64,000 nucleotides of DNA from an uncultured Porphyromonas sp. (GCF_905372525.1 NZ_CAJPPN010000002.1:62001-126000); one strand, 5' to 3'; numbered from the stretch's first letter, positions 44,635 to 53,652 are shown. Made by a program: numbers and translations. The notes: generated from the sequence alone by a model not told the origin.

Positions 44635-44963
44635 CAGAGCCAACGCATGATCTCGCTCGCTCTCCTGCCTTTGGATCTTCGGGGGGATAATTTCATATCC
44701 CAAGAAGTTTTAGCCTATCACTAAAAATCCTAGGCATTATCCCCAAGAAATAGACATACAAGCGAGCCCTACAGAGGATATACTTAGAGCGAGGTAGTGT
44801 ACACGCGTGTATACAGTTGTGTACACACGTGTATACTCATCCCTCCTAGGTAGGAGGGGTACGCTGGGGACCTCTACACCTAGGACACGGATACTTCTAT
44901 CTTCGGCGTATGCTCCTTGACGGCCTTGCCCTCGCTCTATGGTGATTTCATGCGTCAGCCCTG
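44635..44963 (+). mobile_element. MITE-like element, copy D
   Basis: The left terminus CAGAGCCAACGCATGA and right terminus TCATGCGTCAGCCCTG are inverted repeats. The flanking 10-mers CCTTCAGAGG (44625-44634) and CCTTCAGAGA (44964-44973) differ at one base and are the target duplication. At 329 bp it is the shortest copy, having lost one array unit. The body is very similar to copy B. No coding frame is convincing. Confidence 0.92.
44797..44836. repeat. array of two 18-bp near-palindromes, 22-bp period (copy D)
   Basis: Units at 44797 and 44819: GTGTACACGCGTGTATAC and GTGTACACACGTGTATAC with linker AGTT. They correspond to the first and third units of copy B, so one 22-bp unit was lost here or gained there. 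Confidence 0.92.
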
Positions 44964-44973
44964 CCTTCAGAGA

Positions 44974-45303
44974 AGGCGCCTCTCAGTTACTCCCCCCTAC
45001 TTGAGAGCTGCCCTACCCCAACTGGTGCGCTGTCCTTAGTCTCTCATGAGCGGGAGCGATAGGCGGGAGCTCTGAGGGCAACCCTTAGTAAGGGCACAGA
45101 TACTGTGCTCCCCTTCACTCGGAGGTTGCTAGAGCTAGCACCAAAGGGCTCTGCTCCCCTCTATCCAAGAGATATCAAGCAGCGCCCTCCCCCACTCGCT
45201 ACTATGACCTTCTCTCGCGCGCGTATCCTTAATATATATGTAAGGGCTCTGGGGGCAGACGCATGGACTCTACCCTTCCTCATCATATAGGTCGGATCGT
45301 CAG
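44974..45303. other. gap without recognised gene
   Basis: No convincing frame or RNA gene is visible between element D and the hairpin repeat. Confidence 0.5.
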
Positions 45304-45461
45304 CCCGTCATATAACACACTCTATATCAGACTCCCCTATCGGGGGAAAACGAACATACCGAGAGGGCTGATGCGCTCTCGGTAAGAACGTCCTCGTCAC
45401 CTATGTAAGGTGACGAGGACGTTCTTACCGAGAGTCCAATCGGGATAATTATATACACGGG
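45304..45461 (+). repeat. long-hairpin repeat, best-preserved copy
   Basis: The core at 45376-45434 is a perfect 27-bp stem (left arm starting CTCTCGGTAAGAACG) around a 5-base loop, ATGTA. A further CGAACATACCGAG lies at 45351-45363. The outer ends CCCGTCATATAA and TTATATACACGGG are roughly inverted, suggesting a small mobile unit of about 158 bp. No target duplication was seen. The copies at 22.86 and 55.5 kb share the layout. Confidence 0.82.
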
Positions 45462-45628
45462 ATGCCCCTCGCGGAATGAGCTTTATTAGGGTACTTCGTC
45501 TCTAGGTCTATCGAAGAGCTAATCTATCAGGATGGATGTAGGATCTGACTCCCCTCGTCTATCCCCCCAAAAGTATCGGCCATCAGCCTTTCTCTGGACA
45601 AGAGGCTTGCCATTCGCTGGGAAAGGGT

Positions 45629-45636
45629 TACTTTTG
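45629..45636 (+). promoter_or_regulatory. -7 promoter box of the AAA ATPase gene
   Basis: TACTTTTG matches TAnnTTTG, with CTTGCC about 20 bases upstream as a possible -33 element. The start codon is about 87 bases downstream. Confidence 0.5.
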
Positions 45637-45722
45637 CCAGACATATACCCCCTTGACCTGAAAAAGCTATCGGGATAGATCAGGACAAGAGCGACAAGTA
45701 ATCGACAAAATACAGAAGAGAA

Positions 45723-46910
45723 GTGGACTATCTACATCGTACACATACCTACCTACTCAGACATGCTCGCACAGGTCTGCAGCGCAGGCTAATGGATGAG
45801 ATTGACTGGAACCATCGTATCATTGGTATCAAGGGATCTCGGGGTGTGGGCAAGACGACCTTCCTGCTAGACTACGCCCGTAGGCACTTCGCCCCCACCT
45901 CTCCTGAGTGTCTCTACATCAACCTCAATCAGTTTAGCTTCACGACGCATACCCTCGTGGACTTTGCGAGAGAGTTCGTTCGTGGTGGAGGCAGGACACT
46001 CCTACTAGACCAGGTCTTCAAGTATCCCAATTGGCAAGAGGAGTTCAAGCAATGCTACTACCTCTACCCCACTCTACAGATCGTCTTTACAGCTTCGGCA
46101 GTGATGAACCTAGAGGAGGAGGACTCTGAGCTCGCTACTATCGCCTCGGTCTACCATCTGGCAGGCTTCTCACTCCGCGAGTTCATACACCTAGACAATG
46201 GGATTGTCCTACCGACCTTCACCCTCGAGGAGATCATGGAGCACACTCCTGAGGTCGTGAGTGAGATCACACGCTCCGTCCATCCAGACCTCTGGATGGA
46301 TAGGTACCTAGAGTATGGATACTATCCCTTCCACCTCGAGCCGAGGCTCTACTCGGAGAACCTACTGAAGACGCTCAACATGACGCTAGAGGTCGACCTA
46401 CTCTTCATCAAGCAGCTCGAGCAGCGCCTCCTACACAAGCTCCGCAAGCTCATCTACCTACTAGCTCAGCAGCCCCCCTTGGCGATGCTCAATGTCTCCC
46501 AGCTCGCCAGCGAGATAGAGACCTCGCGCACGACGGTGATGAACTATATCCGCTATCTCTCCGAGGCTCGTGTACTACGCCCTGTCTCCAGAGTGGATGA
46601 GACGGATACGAAGAAGCCTGCCATGATCTACCTCGGCAATCCCAACCTCCATATGGTACTCTCCGAGACAGAGCCCGATCGCTCTGAGCTACTGAGGACC
46701 TTTGTCTTCAATCAGCTCAGCAAGGGGCACGAGTTTCGCCTCGCTTCACGCTCCTCGGTCACCCTCTTTGAGATCGATGGGAAGTATCCGGTACAGATCG
46801 AGGCAGAGCTCGGTGGGCGCTACCGCAGTGACCGCTACTACATACTAGAGCAAGGTGACCTCTGCCGAGAGAAGACGATCCCCGTATGGCTCTTCGGCTT
46901 CCTCTACTGA
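45723..46910 (+). CDS. AAA family ATPase (AAA_14/DUF4143-like)
   Basis: A 395-residue ATPase of the type often annotated as ATP-binding protein. Walker A is GSRGVGKTT (about 38-46). LLLDQVFKYPNWQEEFKQCY holds the degenerate Walker B, and IVFTASAVMNL the sensor 1 region. A winged-helix segment (about 255-290, NVSQLASEIETSRTTVMNYIRYL) and a nuclease-like C-terminal domain (EIDGKYPVQIEAELGG) follow. The physiological role of this family is unknown. It starts with GTG, and GH84 follows after 30 bases. Confidence 0.82.
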   Translation: MDYLHRTHTYLLRHARTGLQRRLMDEIDWNHRIIGIKGSRGVGKTTFLLDYARRHFAPTSPECLYINLNQFSFTTHTLVDFAREFVRGGGRTLLLDQVFKYPNWQEEFKQCYYLYPTLQIVFTASAVMNLEEEDSELATIASVYHLAGFSLREFIHLDNGIVLPTFTLEEIMEHTPEVVSEITRSVHPDLWMDRYLEYGYYPFHLEPRLYSENLLKTLNMTLEVDLLFIKQLEQRLLHKLRKLIYLLAQQPPLAMLNVSQLASEIETSRTTVMNYIRYLSEARVLRPVSRVDETDTKKPAMIYLGNPNLHMVLSETEPDRSELLRTFVFNQLSKGHEFRLASRSSVTLFEIDGKYPVQIEAELGGRYRSDRYYILEQGDLCREKTIPVWLFGFLY

Positions 46911-46940
46911 TTTCTTTTTCCCAACCTACATATATATCAC

Positions 46941-49163
46941 ATGACACGTATACGCCCATCATGGGCTCTCCCTCTAGTGAGTATACTCATCGCAGGTACA
47001 CTGGAGGCACAGAGTCTCATCCCCGAGCTATACCCACGGCCCCAGCAAGTCACAGAGAGTCTAGGATCGCTCGAGATGACTCCCACCCTCAGGCAGCTAC
47101 GCCAGAGGCTAGACACCCTCACCCTCAGGCAGATCCGAGAGAACAAGAGACTCTATGCCAAGGCTCGTCTACGCCTTGGACTAAAGACAGATCCCACACT
47201 GAGCTCCTTCCGCTCTAGGGTTCCCGCTCAGCAGGAAGGCTATTACCTCGAGGTGAACTCTGGAGGAATCACCCTAGTAGGTGCGGACTCCGTAGGGCTC
47301 TACTATGGTCTACAGAGTCTGAGACAGCTCCTCAGCGCCAATAGACTCCCCTACTGTCAGATCACTGACTATCCTAGTGTGGGACTACGTGGGGTCGTCG
47401 AGGGATTCTACGGCAACCCTTATAGCCATAGCGACCGTATCGAGCAATTCAAGTTCTATGGGCGCACCAAGCTCAATACTTACATCTATGGCCCCAAGGA
47501 TGATCCCTACCACAGAGACAAGTGGCGAGAGCTCTACCCCGAGCAGGAGCGTCAACGTATCTCGGAGCTCGTCACCCAAGCTCACCAGAGAGGTGTACGC
47601 TTCGTATGGGCTATTCACCCCGGGCTAGACATCAAGTGGACCGAAGAGGATCGTGAGGCGGTCGTCCGCAAGTGTGAGGATATGTACCGTCTAGGAGTAC
47701 GCTCCTTCGCTGTCTTCTTTGACGACATCAGCGCTGACGACGAGTCCGCACATCATCAGGCAGAGCTCCTCAATTACCTCTATGAGCACTTCGAGCGATC
47801 GGGGATGAAGATCGGCTCACTCATCCTATGCCCCACGCAGTACAACCAAGCATGGGCCAAGGGTGCCTACCTCGATATCCTCGGCACAGAGATGAACCCC
47901 AAGATAGAGATCATGTGGACAGGAAAGACCGTCGTCACCATGATCGACCGAGAGACGATGGAGTACGTCAATGCTCGTATCCGTCGCAAAGGCTATGTCT
48001 GGCTCAACTATCCCGTGACGGACTTTGCCGTGGATCATCTACTCCTAGGTCCCATGCGTGGTAATGCCCCCGACATCGATCAGCTGGTCAGCGGATTCGT
48101 CTCCAACCCAATGGAGTATGCTGAGGCCTCCAAAGTCGGGATATTCAGCGTAGCAGATTATCTGTGGAATATGAAGGCTTATGATGCAAACCGAGCTTGG
48201 GAAGGAGCCGTGAGGGAGCTCTATCCGCACTCGACTGAAGCCTTCCGCCACTTCGCTCAGGACAATATCGACCCCGGAGCCAACGGACATCGCTTCCGAC
48301 TAGAGGGTGAGTCCCGAGATGTAGTCCCCGTCATCGCCCGCTTCAAGGAAAGTCTACTCGAGGGGCACGTGGATCGCATCGCATGGAGCAAGCTACAGGA
48401 TCGCTTCCGTACCATGGAAGAGGATGCCTCTATCCTGCTAGCAGACAAGACGAACGAAGCTCTGAGGACGGAGCTACGTCCTTGGCTAGAGGTCTACCGC
48501 TACATGGCTCAGCAGGGAGAGCTCCTCCTTCGTATGCAACAGATGCTATCTGGGGGTAGAGCTGAGGAGTTCATGGCAAGCTACAGCGAGCTACAGAGTA
48601 TCGAGGAGAAGCAGGCGGTAATACGCTCACGTGACTTCAAAGGCTCCCTCAACGCACCCTATCCTAAGCCTGCGGATCAAGTCATCGCCCCCTTCCTCGC
48701 TTGGCTCAAGCGACAGCTCTACTCCAACTACCGCAAGGCCTATACCTACGAGGTGGATAGACTACCCGCACCCCTCATCGAGACGGGAGCCTACTACATA
48801 CGTGTCCAGGGAGCCTACCTCACCAATACCCCCGAGGGAGTACAGCTCGTGTCTGAGGCTGACAGCATCAACCCTCAGCGACAAGTCTGGAGTATCTCCC
48901 TAGACCGAGAGAGTGGCAACTATACCATCACCAATGCGCAGGATCAGCAGCGACTCAGCTCCTCGCTCCAGCTCACTCGTAGCGCAGATAGTCTCAGAGA
49001 CACCTTTGTGCTCCACCGCAATGACAAGGGACACTTTGCCCTACAGAATGCCAAGGAGGCTCTAGGATACATCTGGGGGCTCAAGGACGGGAAGCTACAG
49101 ATCATCTACCGCAAGACCATTAAGCCCGAGGACTATATCCTCGAGCTACAGCCTAGAGAGTAA
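46941..49163 (+). CDS. GH84 beta-N-acetylglucosaminidase (O-GlcNAcase/hyaluronidase family)
   Basis: A 740-residue secreted hydrolase. It has a signal peptide (about 1-24), an N-terminal GH20b-like domain (about 25-145), and the GH84 barrel starting GLRGVVEGFYGNPYSHSDR. The catalytic Asp261-Asp262 pair is in AVFFDDISADDE, as in the Bacteroides thetaiotaomicron enzyme. Beyond residue 430 is a helical linker domain, and the last 130 residues form a beta-trefoil or beta-sandwich-like module I cannot assign. It releases GlcNAc from host glycans with substrate-assisted catalysis. Confidence 0.94.
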   Translation: MTRIRPSWALPLVSILIAGTLEAQSLIPELYPRPQQVTESLGSLEMTPTLRQLRQRLDTLTLRQIRENKRLYAKARLRLGLKTDPTLSSFRSRVPAQQEGYYLEVNSGGITLVGADSVGLYYGLQSLRQLLSANRLPYCQITDYPSVGLRGVVEGFYGNPYSHSDRIEQFKFYGRTKLNTYIYGPKDDPYHRDKWRELYPEQERQRISELVTQAHQRGVRFVWAIHPGLDIKWTEEDREAVVRKCEDMYRLGVRSFAVFFDDISADDESAHHQAELLNYLYEHFERSGMKIGSLILCPTQYNQAWAKGAYLDILGTEMNPKIEIMWTGKTVVTMIDRETMEYVNARIRRKGYVWLNYPVTDFAVDHLLLGPMRGNAPDIDQLVSGFVSNPMEYAEASKVGIFSVADYLWNMKAYDANRAWEGAVRELYPHSTEAFRHFAQDNIDPGANGHRFRLEGESRDVVPVIARFKESLLEGHVDRIAWSKLQDRFRTMEEDASILLADKTNEALRTELRPWLEVYRYMAQQGELLLRMQQMLSGGRAEEFMASYSELQSIEEKQAVIRSRDFKGSLNAPYPKPADQVIAPFLAWLKRQLYSNYRKAYTYEVDRLPAPLIETGAYYIRVQGAYLTNTPEGVQLVSEADSINPQRQVWSISLDRESGNYTITNAQDQQRLSSSLQLTRSADSLRDTFVLHRNDKGHFALQNAKEALGYIWGLKDGKLQIIYRKTIKPEDYILELQPRE

Positions 49164-49180
49164 GAATTTAGGGCTAGTGT

Positions 49181-49215
49181 ACTAGGGGCGGAGGCATACA
49201 ACCTTCGCCCCTAGT
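49181..49215. terminator. bidirectional terminator overlapping the pabC stop
   Basis: ACTAGGGGCGGAGG pairs with CCTTCGCCCCTAGT (one mismatch). It lies between convergent GH84 and pabC, and its right arm contains the pabC stop codon. Confidence 0.75.
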
Positions 49216-49822
49216 CTATTATTTGCCTAGGGGAGAGCGTGATCGCTCCGCCTAGAGGCATCATGGCATTAATGAGGTGTATCCGGTAGCTACGACGAAG
49301 GTCATTACTTGTCAGCCCCTCTACTTCCTGAGCTATCCCCTGCTCTAGGAGACGGCTGAGCTGAGTCCCTCGCAGGAGGGGGCGTGAGGGGGTGATGAGG
49401 GCTCCATTAGGTAGCTCTAGGAGGACGTTGGTATAGGTGGTCTCCGTCAGGCTCCCATCGGAGCGAACAAAGAGCAGTTCCTCCTCCGGCGACAGCTCTG
49501 CCCTTGCATGGAGGAAGAAGCTACGGTCTGCGTACTTGTAGCTGTAAGAGAAGTCCTCGGGGAGCTCATACAGATAGAGTCGCTGTATCTCCCTCCGTTG
49601 GTAGGGGATACTCCGTACCTCCAGCACCTCTAGGGGATTATAATAGAGGGTCACACGATACAGTCCCTGGGGCATAGGTGCCGAAGAGTATAGCCTCCGC
49701 TCCACAGCTCCTATATCCAGCTGCCCCCCATGGGCTAAGGCCGTAGCCTGGATACGGGCTAGGTGACGGGGGAGATCCACGAAGGCTCCATCCTCGTATC
49801 GGATAGTGTCAATGAAGGTCAT
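49211..49822 (-). CDS. pabC: aminodeoxychorismate lyase-like, class IV aminotransferase
   Basis: About 203 residues. A PLP enzyme fold type IV that releases p-aminobenzoate from aminodeoxychorismate. Motifs are FIDTIRYEDGAFVDLPRHLARI, a candidate PLP Lys in SYKYADRSFF and SLTETTYTNVLLELPNGALITPS. The ATG at 49822 overlaps the pabB TGA (ATGA). It is short for PabC but complete in motifs; together with pabB it supports the pathway. Confidence 0.85.
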   Translation of the reverse strand: MTFIDTIRYEDGAFVDLPRHLARIQATALAHGGQLDIGAVERRLYSSAPMPQGLYRVTLYYNPLEVLEVRSIPYQRREIQRLYLYELPEDFSYSYKYADRSFFLHARAELSPEEELLFVRSDGSLTETTYTNVLLELPNGALITPSRPLLRGTQLSRLLEQGIAQEVEGLTSNDLRRSYRIHLINAMMPLGGAITLSPRQIID

Positions 49823-50814
49823 CGGGGAATATAAATCTTCTGGATACACTCCTCGTACTCGTCCTTCGGATGGCTATTGATGGTCACCCCACCACCAGAT
49901 CGGTAGTAGTACTTCCCTGACTGATCCTGCTCGATATAGCGAATGAGCACCGCTGTGTCTAGGTCTACACCATCATAGTAGCCACATACTCCCGTATAGA
50001 AGCCTCTCGAGCGATCCTCTGCCTGGCGGATAAGCTCTACGGTCTTCTCCTTGGGAGCACCACTGATGGAGCCTGCAGGGAGGAGCTCAAGCAGGAGATC
50101 TCCGAGGGCACCTTGGTACTTCGCTTGGATCTGCCCCCGTATCTCTGAGCTCATCTGCAGTAGGTCTCCCCGTGAGGTATGTAGCGGAGTGAGGTACTTC
50201 AGCCGTGCTATCTGTACATCTGTCGCCACGCGATTCAGATCGTTGCGCATCAGATCGACTATAGTATTGTGCTCGCAGCCCTCCTTATAGTCTGTACGTA
50301 GACGCTCCGCCGCATCTGGCAGGCTAGCATCTATCGTTCCCTTCATCGGATGGGTGTGGATCTCGCCCTCATGGATCGAGATGAAACACTCTGGGGAGAA
50401 CGATACAAACCGCCCTGGTAGGAGCACTCTATACCTCGCCCGACTGGCTAGGTAGATCTGCTCTAGGCTTGCCCGACAAGTGATAGGGGTGCGCAGGGTG
50501 AGGTTGGTAAGGAAGCTATCCCCCCGGAGTAAGCCTCTGCGAATAATCTCATACCTACCTAGATACGAAGCGTAGTCCTCTGGGGCTAAAGCTAGATCCA
50601 GTGAGGACTCTATACCCACCGGAGGGAGGGTATGAGCTGAAGGAAAGTCAAAATATACCTTGAGTTCACTCTGCTCAAGCGGGGAAGGGACGAACACACC
50701 CTCCCTAAGTTCAAAGTCAAGGATAAAGAAGAAGGGCTCCCCACGAGACGAAGCCATATTCATCGCCTCTAGGGTAGCCCTTACCTGTGGGGAGGGGGTA
50801 AATGGGGTAGACAT
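49819..50814 (-). CDS. pabB: aminodeoxychorismate synthase component I
   Basis: A chorismate-binding enzyme of 331 residues, shorter than E. coli PabB because the N-terminal domain is reduced. It has FLTNLTLRTPI, RFVSFSPECFISI, HPMKGTIDAS (Lys motif), HNTIVDLMRNDLNRVA and LLPAGSISGAPKEKTVELI with YTGVCGYYDG. It works with the amidotransferase at 5.2 kb. It overlaps pabC by four bases. Confidence 0.93.
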   Translation of the reverse strand: MSTPFTPSPQVRATLEAMNMASSRGEPFFFILDFELREGVFVPSPLEQSELKVYFDFPSAHTLPPVGIESSLDLALAPEDYASYLGRYEIIRRGLLRGDSFLTNLTLRTPITCRASLEQIYLASRARYRVLLPGRFVSFSPECFISIHEGEIHTHPMKGTIDASLPDAAERLRTDYKEGCEHNTIVDLMRNDLNRVATDVQIARLKYLTPLHTSRGDLLQMSSEIRGQIQAKYQGALGDLLLELLPAGSISGAPKEKTVELIRQAEDRSRGFYTGVCGYYDGVDLDTAVLIRYIEQDQSGKYYYRSGGGVTINSHPKDEYEECIQKIYIPR

Positions 50815-50821
50815 CGAGGGG

Positions 50822-51694
50822 CTACTTAGGGTTAGCCTTAACGAGGGTAATCGAGGTAGGGGTTAGGGTGATTGCTTGTGCTTTATAAAGGGCACCTACG
50901 GTCATCTTGAAGGTCTTCTTACTCATCCCCGTCAGTAGGAGGATATCACTCGCTGGGCTCTTATCCCCGAGGGGGAGGACTCCGCCCTCCTGCCGCTCGA
51001 GTAGACGGATCAGACGCATCTGCTCACCCTCTATCTTGGCATAGCCTACGGGGGAGAGGGAGAGGTCTACCCTATTGTCCTCCCTCAGACGTACGACATA
51101 GGCCTGGAGCATCTCTCCACGGCGTAGCATTCGTGGGGCATCATCGGTATAGATGAATCCCCAGTGCTTATGCTCGATCACACATCTGTAGCCTAGCTCG
51201 TGCTGCTCTACGACGAGACAGCTCACCTCTTGTCCAGGCTCGTATGTAGCGAGGGTATTACCTATGTGCTTGGAGAGCTTAGCTGAGCCAACGATCTTCT
51301 CGCTAATCTGGTCTATATAGAGGTAGACCGCATAACTATATCCCTCGAGCATGCGTGAGGTTTGCTCTCTGAAGGGGACAAAGAGGTCACGATGAATACC
51401 CCACTCCATGAAGGCCCCTACATCAGTCACTGAGGAGCAGCGGAGATAGGCTACCTGTCCCACCTCGGCCAGTGGGGTGAGGGTAGTAGCGATAAGTCGG
51501 CCTTCGTTGTCGTGATATACAAAGACCGTCACAAGGTCTCCCTCCCGGGCCCCACTAGGTAGATAGCGCAGAGGGAGAAGGATCTCTTGAGTGCCCCCAT
51601 CAAGGTAGGCTCCGATGGAGACGAGACGGAGGATAGGGAGCTGCTGTACGCGCCCTAGCTGGTAGGTAGTAAGGGGAGTAACGTCCATCATCAA
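50822..51694 (-). CDS. CvfB/YitL-type S1 RNA-binding protein
   Basis: A 290-residue protein with three S1-like domains and a C-terminal winged helix (about 225-290, with SDILLLTGMSKKTFKMTVGALYKAQAI). The second domain holds VGAFMEWGIHRDLFVPFREQ, a family signature. CvfB affects virulence gene expression in Staphylococcus; the Bacteroidota role is unknown. Its start overlaps the PDZ gene's stop by four bases. Confidence 0.9.
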   Translation of the reverse strand: MMMDVTPLTTYQLGRVQQLPILRLVSIGAYLDGGTQEILLPLRYLPSGAREGDLVTVFVYHDNEGRLIATTLTPLAEVGQVAYLRCSSVTDVGAFMEWGIHRDLFVPFREQTSRMLEGYSYAVYLYIDQISEKIVGSAKLSKHIGNTLATYEPGQEVSCLVVEQHELGYRCVIEHKHWGFIYTDDAPRMLRRGEMLQAYVVRLREDNRVDLSLSPVGYAKIEGEQMRLIRLLERQEGGVLPLGDKSPASDILLLTGMSKKTFKMTVGALYKAQAITLTPTSITLVKANPK

Positions 51695-53139
51695 TTATTA
51701 TCTAGGCTAATGGTGCTCTCATCTCTGAGCTCTGGGGTGAGCGAGAGAGTATAGGTCTCGCCCCCTCGCTTGATCTCAAGGGTAAGCACCGCATGGTCGG
51801 TATCGTTAATATAAGGTCTGAAAGAGAAGAGGTAAGCAAAGGCCGTCACAGGTTGATCCTTAGTGAAGACTTTGCGTAGTGTGTTGTACTCTGATTTGCG
51901 CCACAGGCTGAGTCCTTGCACTCCTCGGGCATCCACGAAGGTACCCTGCTTCGTATCCCGATAGCGGTAGGTCTCAGAGACGAAGCCCCGGTAGAGACTA
52001 GAGAGCTCCTGTGGGGTGACTGACGTGAGCCGATGACCATTGATCTGAAGGATCTGATCCCCTCGGCGTAAGCCTGCTCTGAAGGCAGGAGAGTGATCCT
52101 CCACATCATACACCCGATCCAGCGAGGAGGCATCATAGAGTATCCCCGTATAGTAGTAGCGCGAGGTGCGGATAAGATAGCTCGGGCGCTCCGAGACGGG
52201 GACGAAGGGGAAGCCCTGGAGCATCATAGGTAGCGTGTAGCGGGCATAGTCCTTGAGCGTCATCGCCTCACTAAGCATATCCTGCGACTGACAGCTCCAG
52301 AGGAGGCTATCGGGCGACTGGGGGCGCACCGCTTGTAGAGATAGGTGTACTGAGTAGCTCCCCCTAGAGTCACTCGTATGAGGCAAGATGGGTAGGCGTA
52401 CGAAGTCCTGACTCTGCACGTCATAGCGGCTGGTCTCCCTAGGGACTGAGGCATCTCGCATCGAGCCCTCCTCGGGGCGCAGCTCATAGAAGCACTCTAG
52501 GAGTAGATCAGGGCGAGCATCATCTCGCTTGAGCCCTCGTCCCTCGAGAATCCTAGAGATCTGGGCATAGAGCTCGGTCTCCAGCTCCTTGCTCTCTGGA
52601 GAAGAGGGTGCGAAAGAGAAGGTGTGCACGCCAGAGAGGTCATAGCCTGCACCTGTATGGTAGACGAAGGGATAGCTGAGGCGACGTGCTTGCTCGTCCT
52701 CTAGGCTATAGAGCGCAAAGGCTCGGGCTAGCTCTCGCTCAGTGATCGCCCCTGGTGCCTTTGCTTCTGGTGTTAGGGCGACTTGTCTCTCCCCTCTACC
52801 GAGACTAGTAACAGTAAGGAGATGGGTACGAGTAGGGCGCTCTAGGAGACTACGGACATTGCCCAGTGACAATCCCCGGGTAGACACACCATCAATCTGC
52901 TGGATGATGTCCCCCACCTGAAGGCCTGCCGTATAGGCAGGGCTGTAGGGTTCGCTCCCCGTGACGACGGGGTATCCCCGTCCCCAGCTAGGGTCGCTAC
53001 TGATCTGATAGCTTAGTCCTAAGCGATAGAGGAGTGTAGATGTGGGCTCCATCTGAGCCCAGAGAGTCAAGGGAAGCAGGCAGAGGAATAGGCCGAGCAT
53101 CCTCATGGTGCGTAGTACAGGGTATCTAACTATTGTCAT
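51691..53139 (-). CDS. secreted double-PDZ protein with a central DUF4136-like domain
   Basis: A 482-residue protein with a signal peptide (about 1-29, ending LTLWAQ). A first PDZ domain (about 55-120) carries AYTAGLQVGDIIQQIDGVS; a central domain (about 165-320) has HTFSF, ETELYAQISRILEGRGLKRDDARPDLLLECFYEL-like spacing; and a second PDZ domain (about 325-480) has PAFRAGLRRGDQILQINGHRL. No protease residues are apparent, so it may be a scaffold or chaperone. The family was not recognised with certainty. Confidence 0.75.
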   Translation of the reverse strand: MTIVRYPVLRTMRMLGLFLCLLPLTLWAQMEPTSTLLYRLGLSYQISSDPSWGRGYPVVTGSEPYSPAYTAGLQVGDIIQQIDGVSTRGLSLGNVRSLLERPTRTHLLTVTSLGRGERQVALTPEAKAPGAITERELARAFALYSLEDEQARRLSYPFVYHTGAGYDLSGVHTFSFAPSSPESKELETELYAQISRILEGRGLKRDDARPDLLLECFYELRPEEGSMRDASVPRETSRYDVQSQDFVRLPILPHTSDSRGSYSVHLSLQAVRPQSPDSLLWSCQSQDMLSEAMTLKDYARYTLPMMLQGFPFVPVSERPSYLIRTSRYYYTGILYDASSLDRVYDVEDHSPAFRAGLRRGDQILQINGHRLTSVTPQELSSLYRGFVSETYRYRDTKQGTFVDARGVQGLSLWRKSEYNTLRKVFTKDQPVTAFAYLFSFRPYINDTDHAVLTLEIKRGGETYTLSLTPELRDESTISLDNN

Positions 53140-53163
53140 GGATGTGCTATGAATAGAGTTCTA

Positions 53164-53649
53164 TTAGGTGAGTTCTCTCACGAGCTGTAGGGCTTCGTCT
53201 ATAGCCTCGGAGATGTTGTGTACCCGATCCCCGTCTAGGTGTAGCTTCTTTGTACGGATCCGCTCTCCCTCGGGGTGAGCCCTAGAGACTGCGATCCAGA
53301 TCGTCCCCACGGGACACTCTGGGCTACCTCCTGCAGGCCCTGCTACCCCGGTCGTGCCGACTCCGATATCAGCGTGTAGACACTCCCGTGCGCCACGAGC
53401 CATCCCTAGGGCGACAGCCTCGCTGACGACACCATGCTGCTCGATGAGCTGGGAGGGGAGCCCTAGGAGCTCTACCTTCAGTGGAGTCTGATAGGCAACG
53501 ATGCCCCCACGTAAGTAGGTAGAGGCTCCTGCTATACTACCCAAGCGGGCACACACACCCCCGACGGTACAGCTCTCTGCTGTAGCGATAGTGAGCGCCT
53601 CGTGCTGGAGGCTATGGGCGATCTCTGTGATGATATCTACCTGTGACAT
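53164..53649 (-). CDS. CinA C-terminal domain protein (NMN amidohydrolase type)
   Basis: A 161-residue stand-alone CinA-C/PncC protein. TAESCTVGGVCARLGSIAGAS holds the presumed nucleophile Ser, followed by YLRGGIVAYQT, VSEAVALGMARGAR and GTTGVAGPAGGSPECPVGTIWIAV, in family order. PncC recycles nicotinamide mononucleotide. It sits four bases after tsaD. Confidence 0.92.
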   Translation of the reverse strand: MSQVDIITEIAHSLQHEALTIATAESCTVGGVCARLGSIAGASTYLRGGIVAYQTPLKVELLGLPSQLIEQHGVVSEAVALGMARGARECLHADIGVGTTGVAGPAGGSPECPVGTIWIAVSRAHPEGERIRTKKLHLDGDRVHNISEAIDEALQLVRELT

Positions 53650-53652
53650 AGA

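Noticed and set aside
45304..45461. Long-hairpin repeat as a simple transcription terminator
   Set aside because: It is far from gene ends, has no U-run after the stem, and is repeated with conserved flanks, so a repeat family is the better reading.
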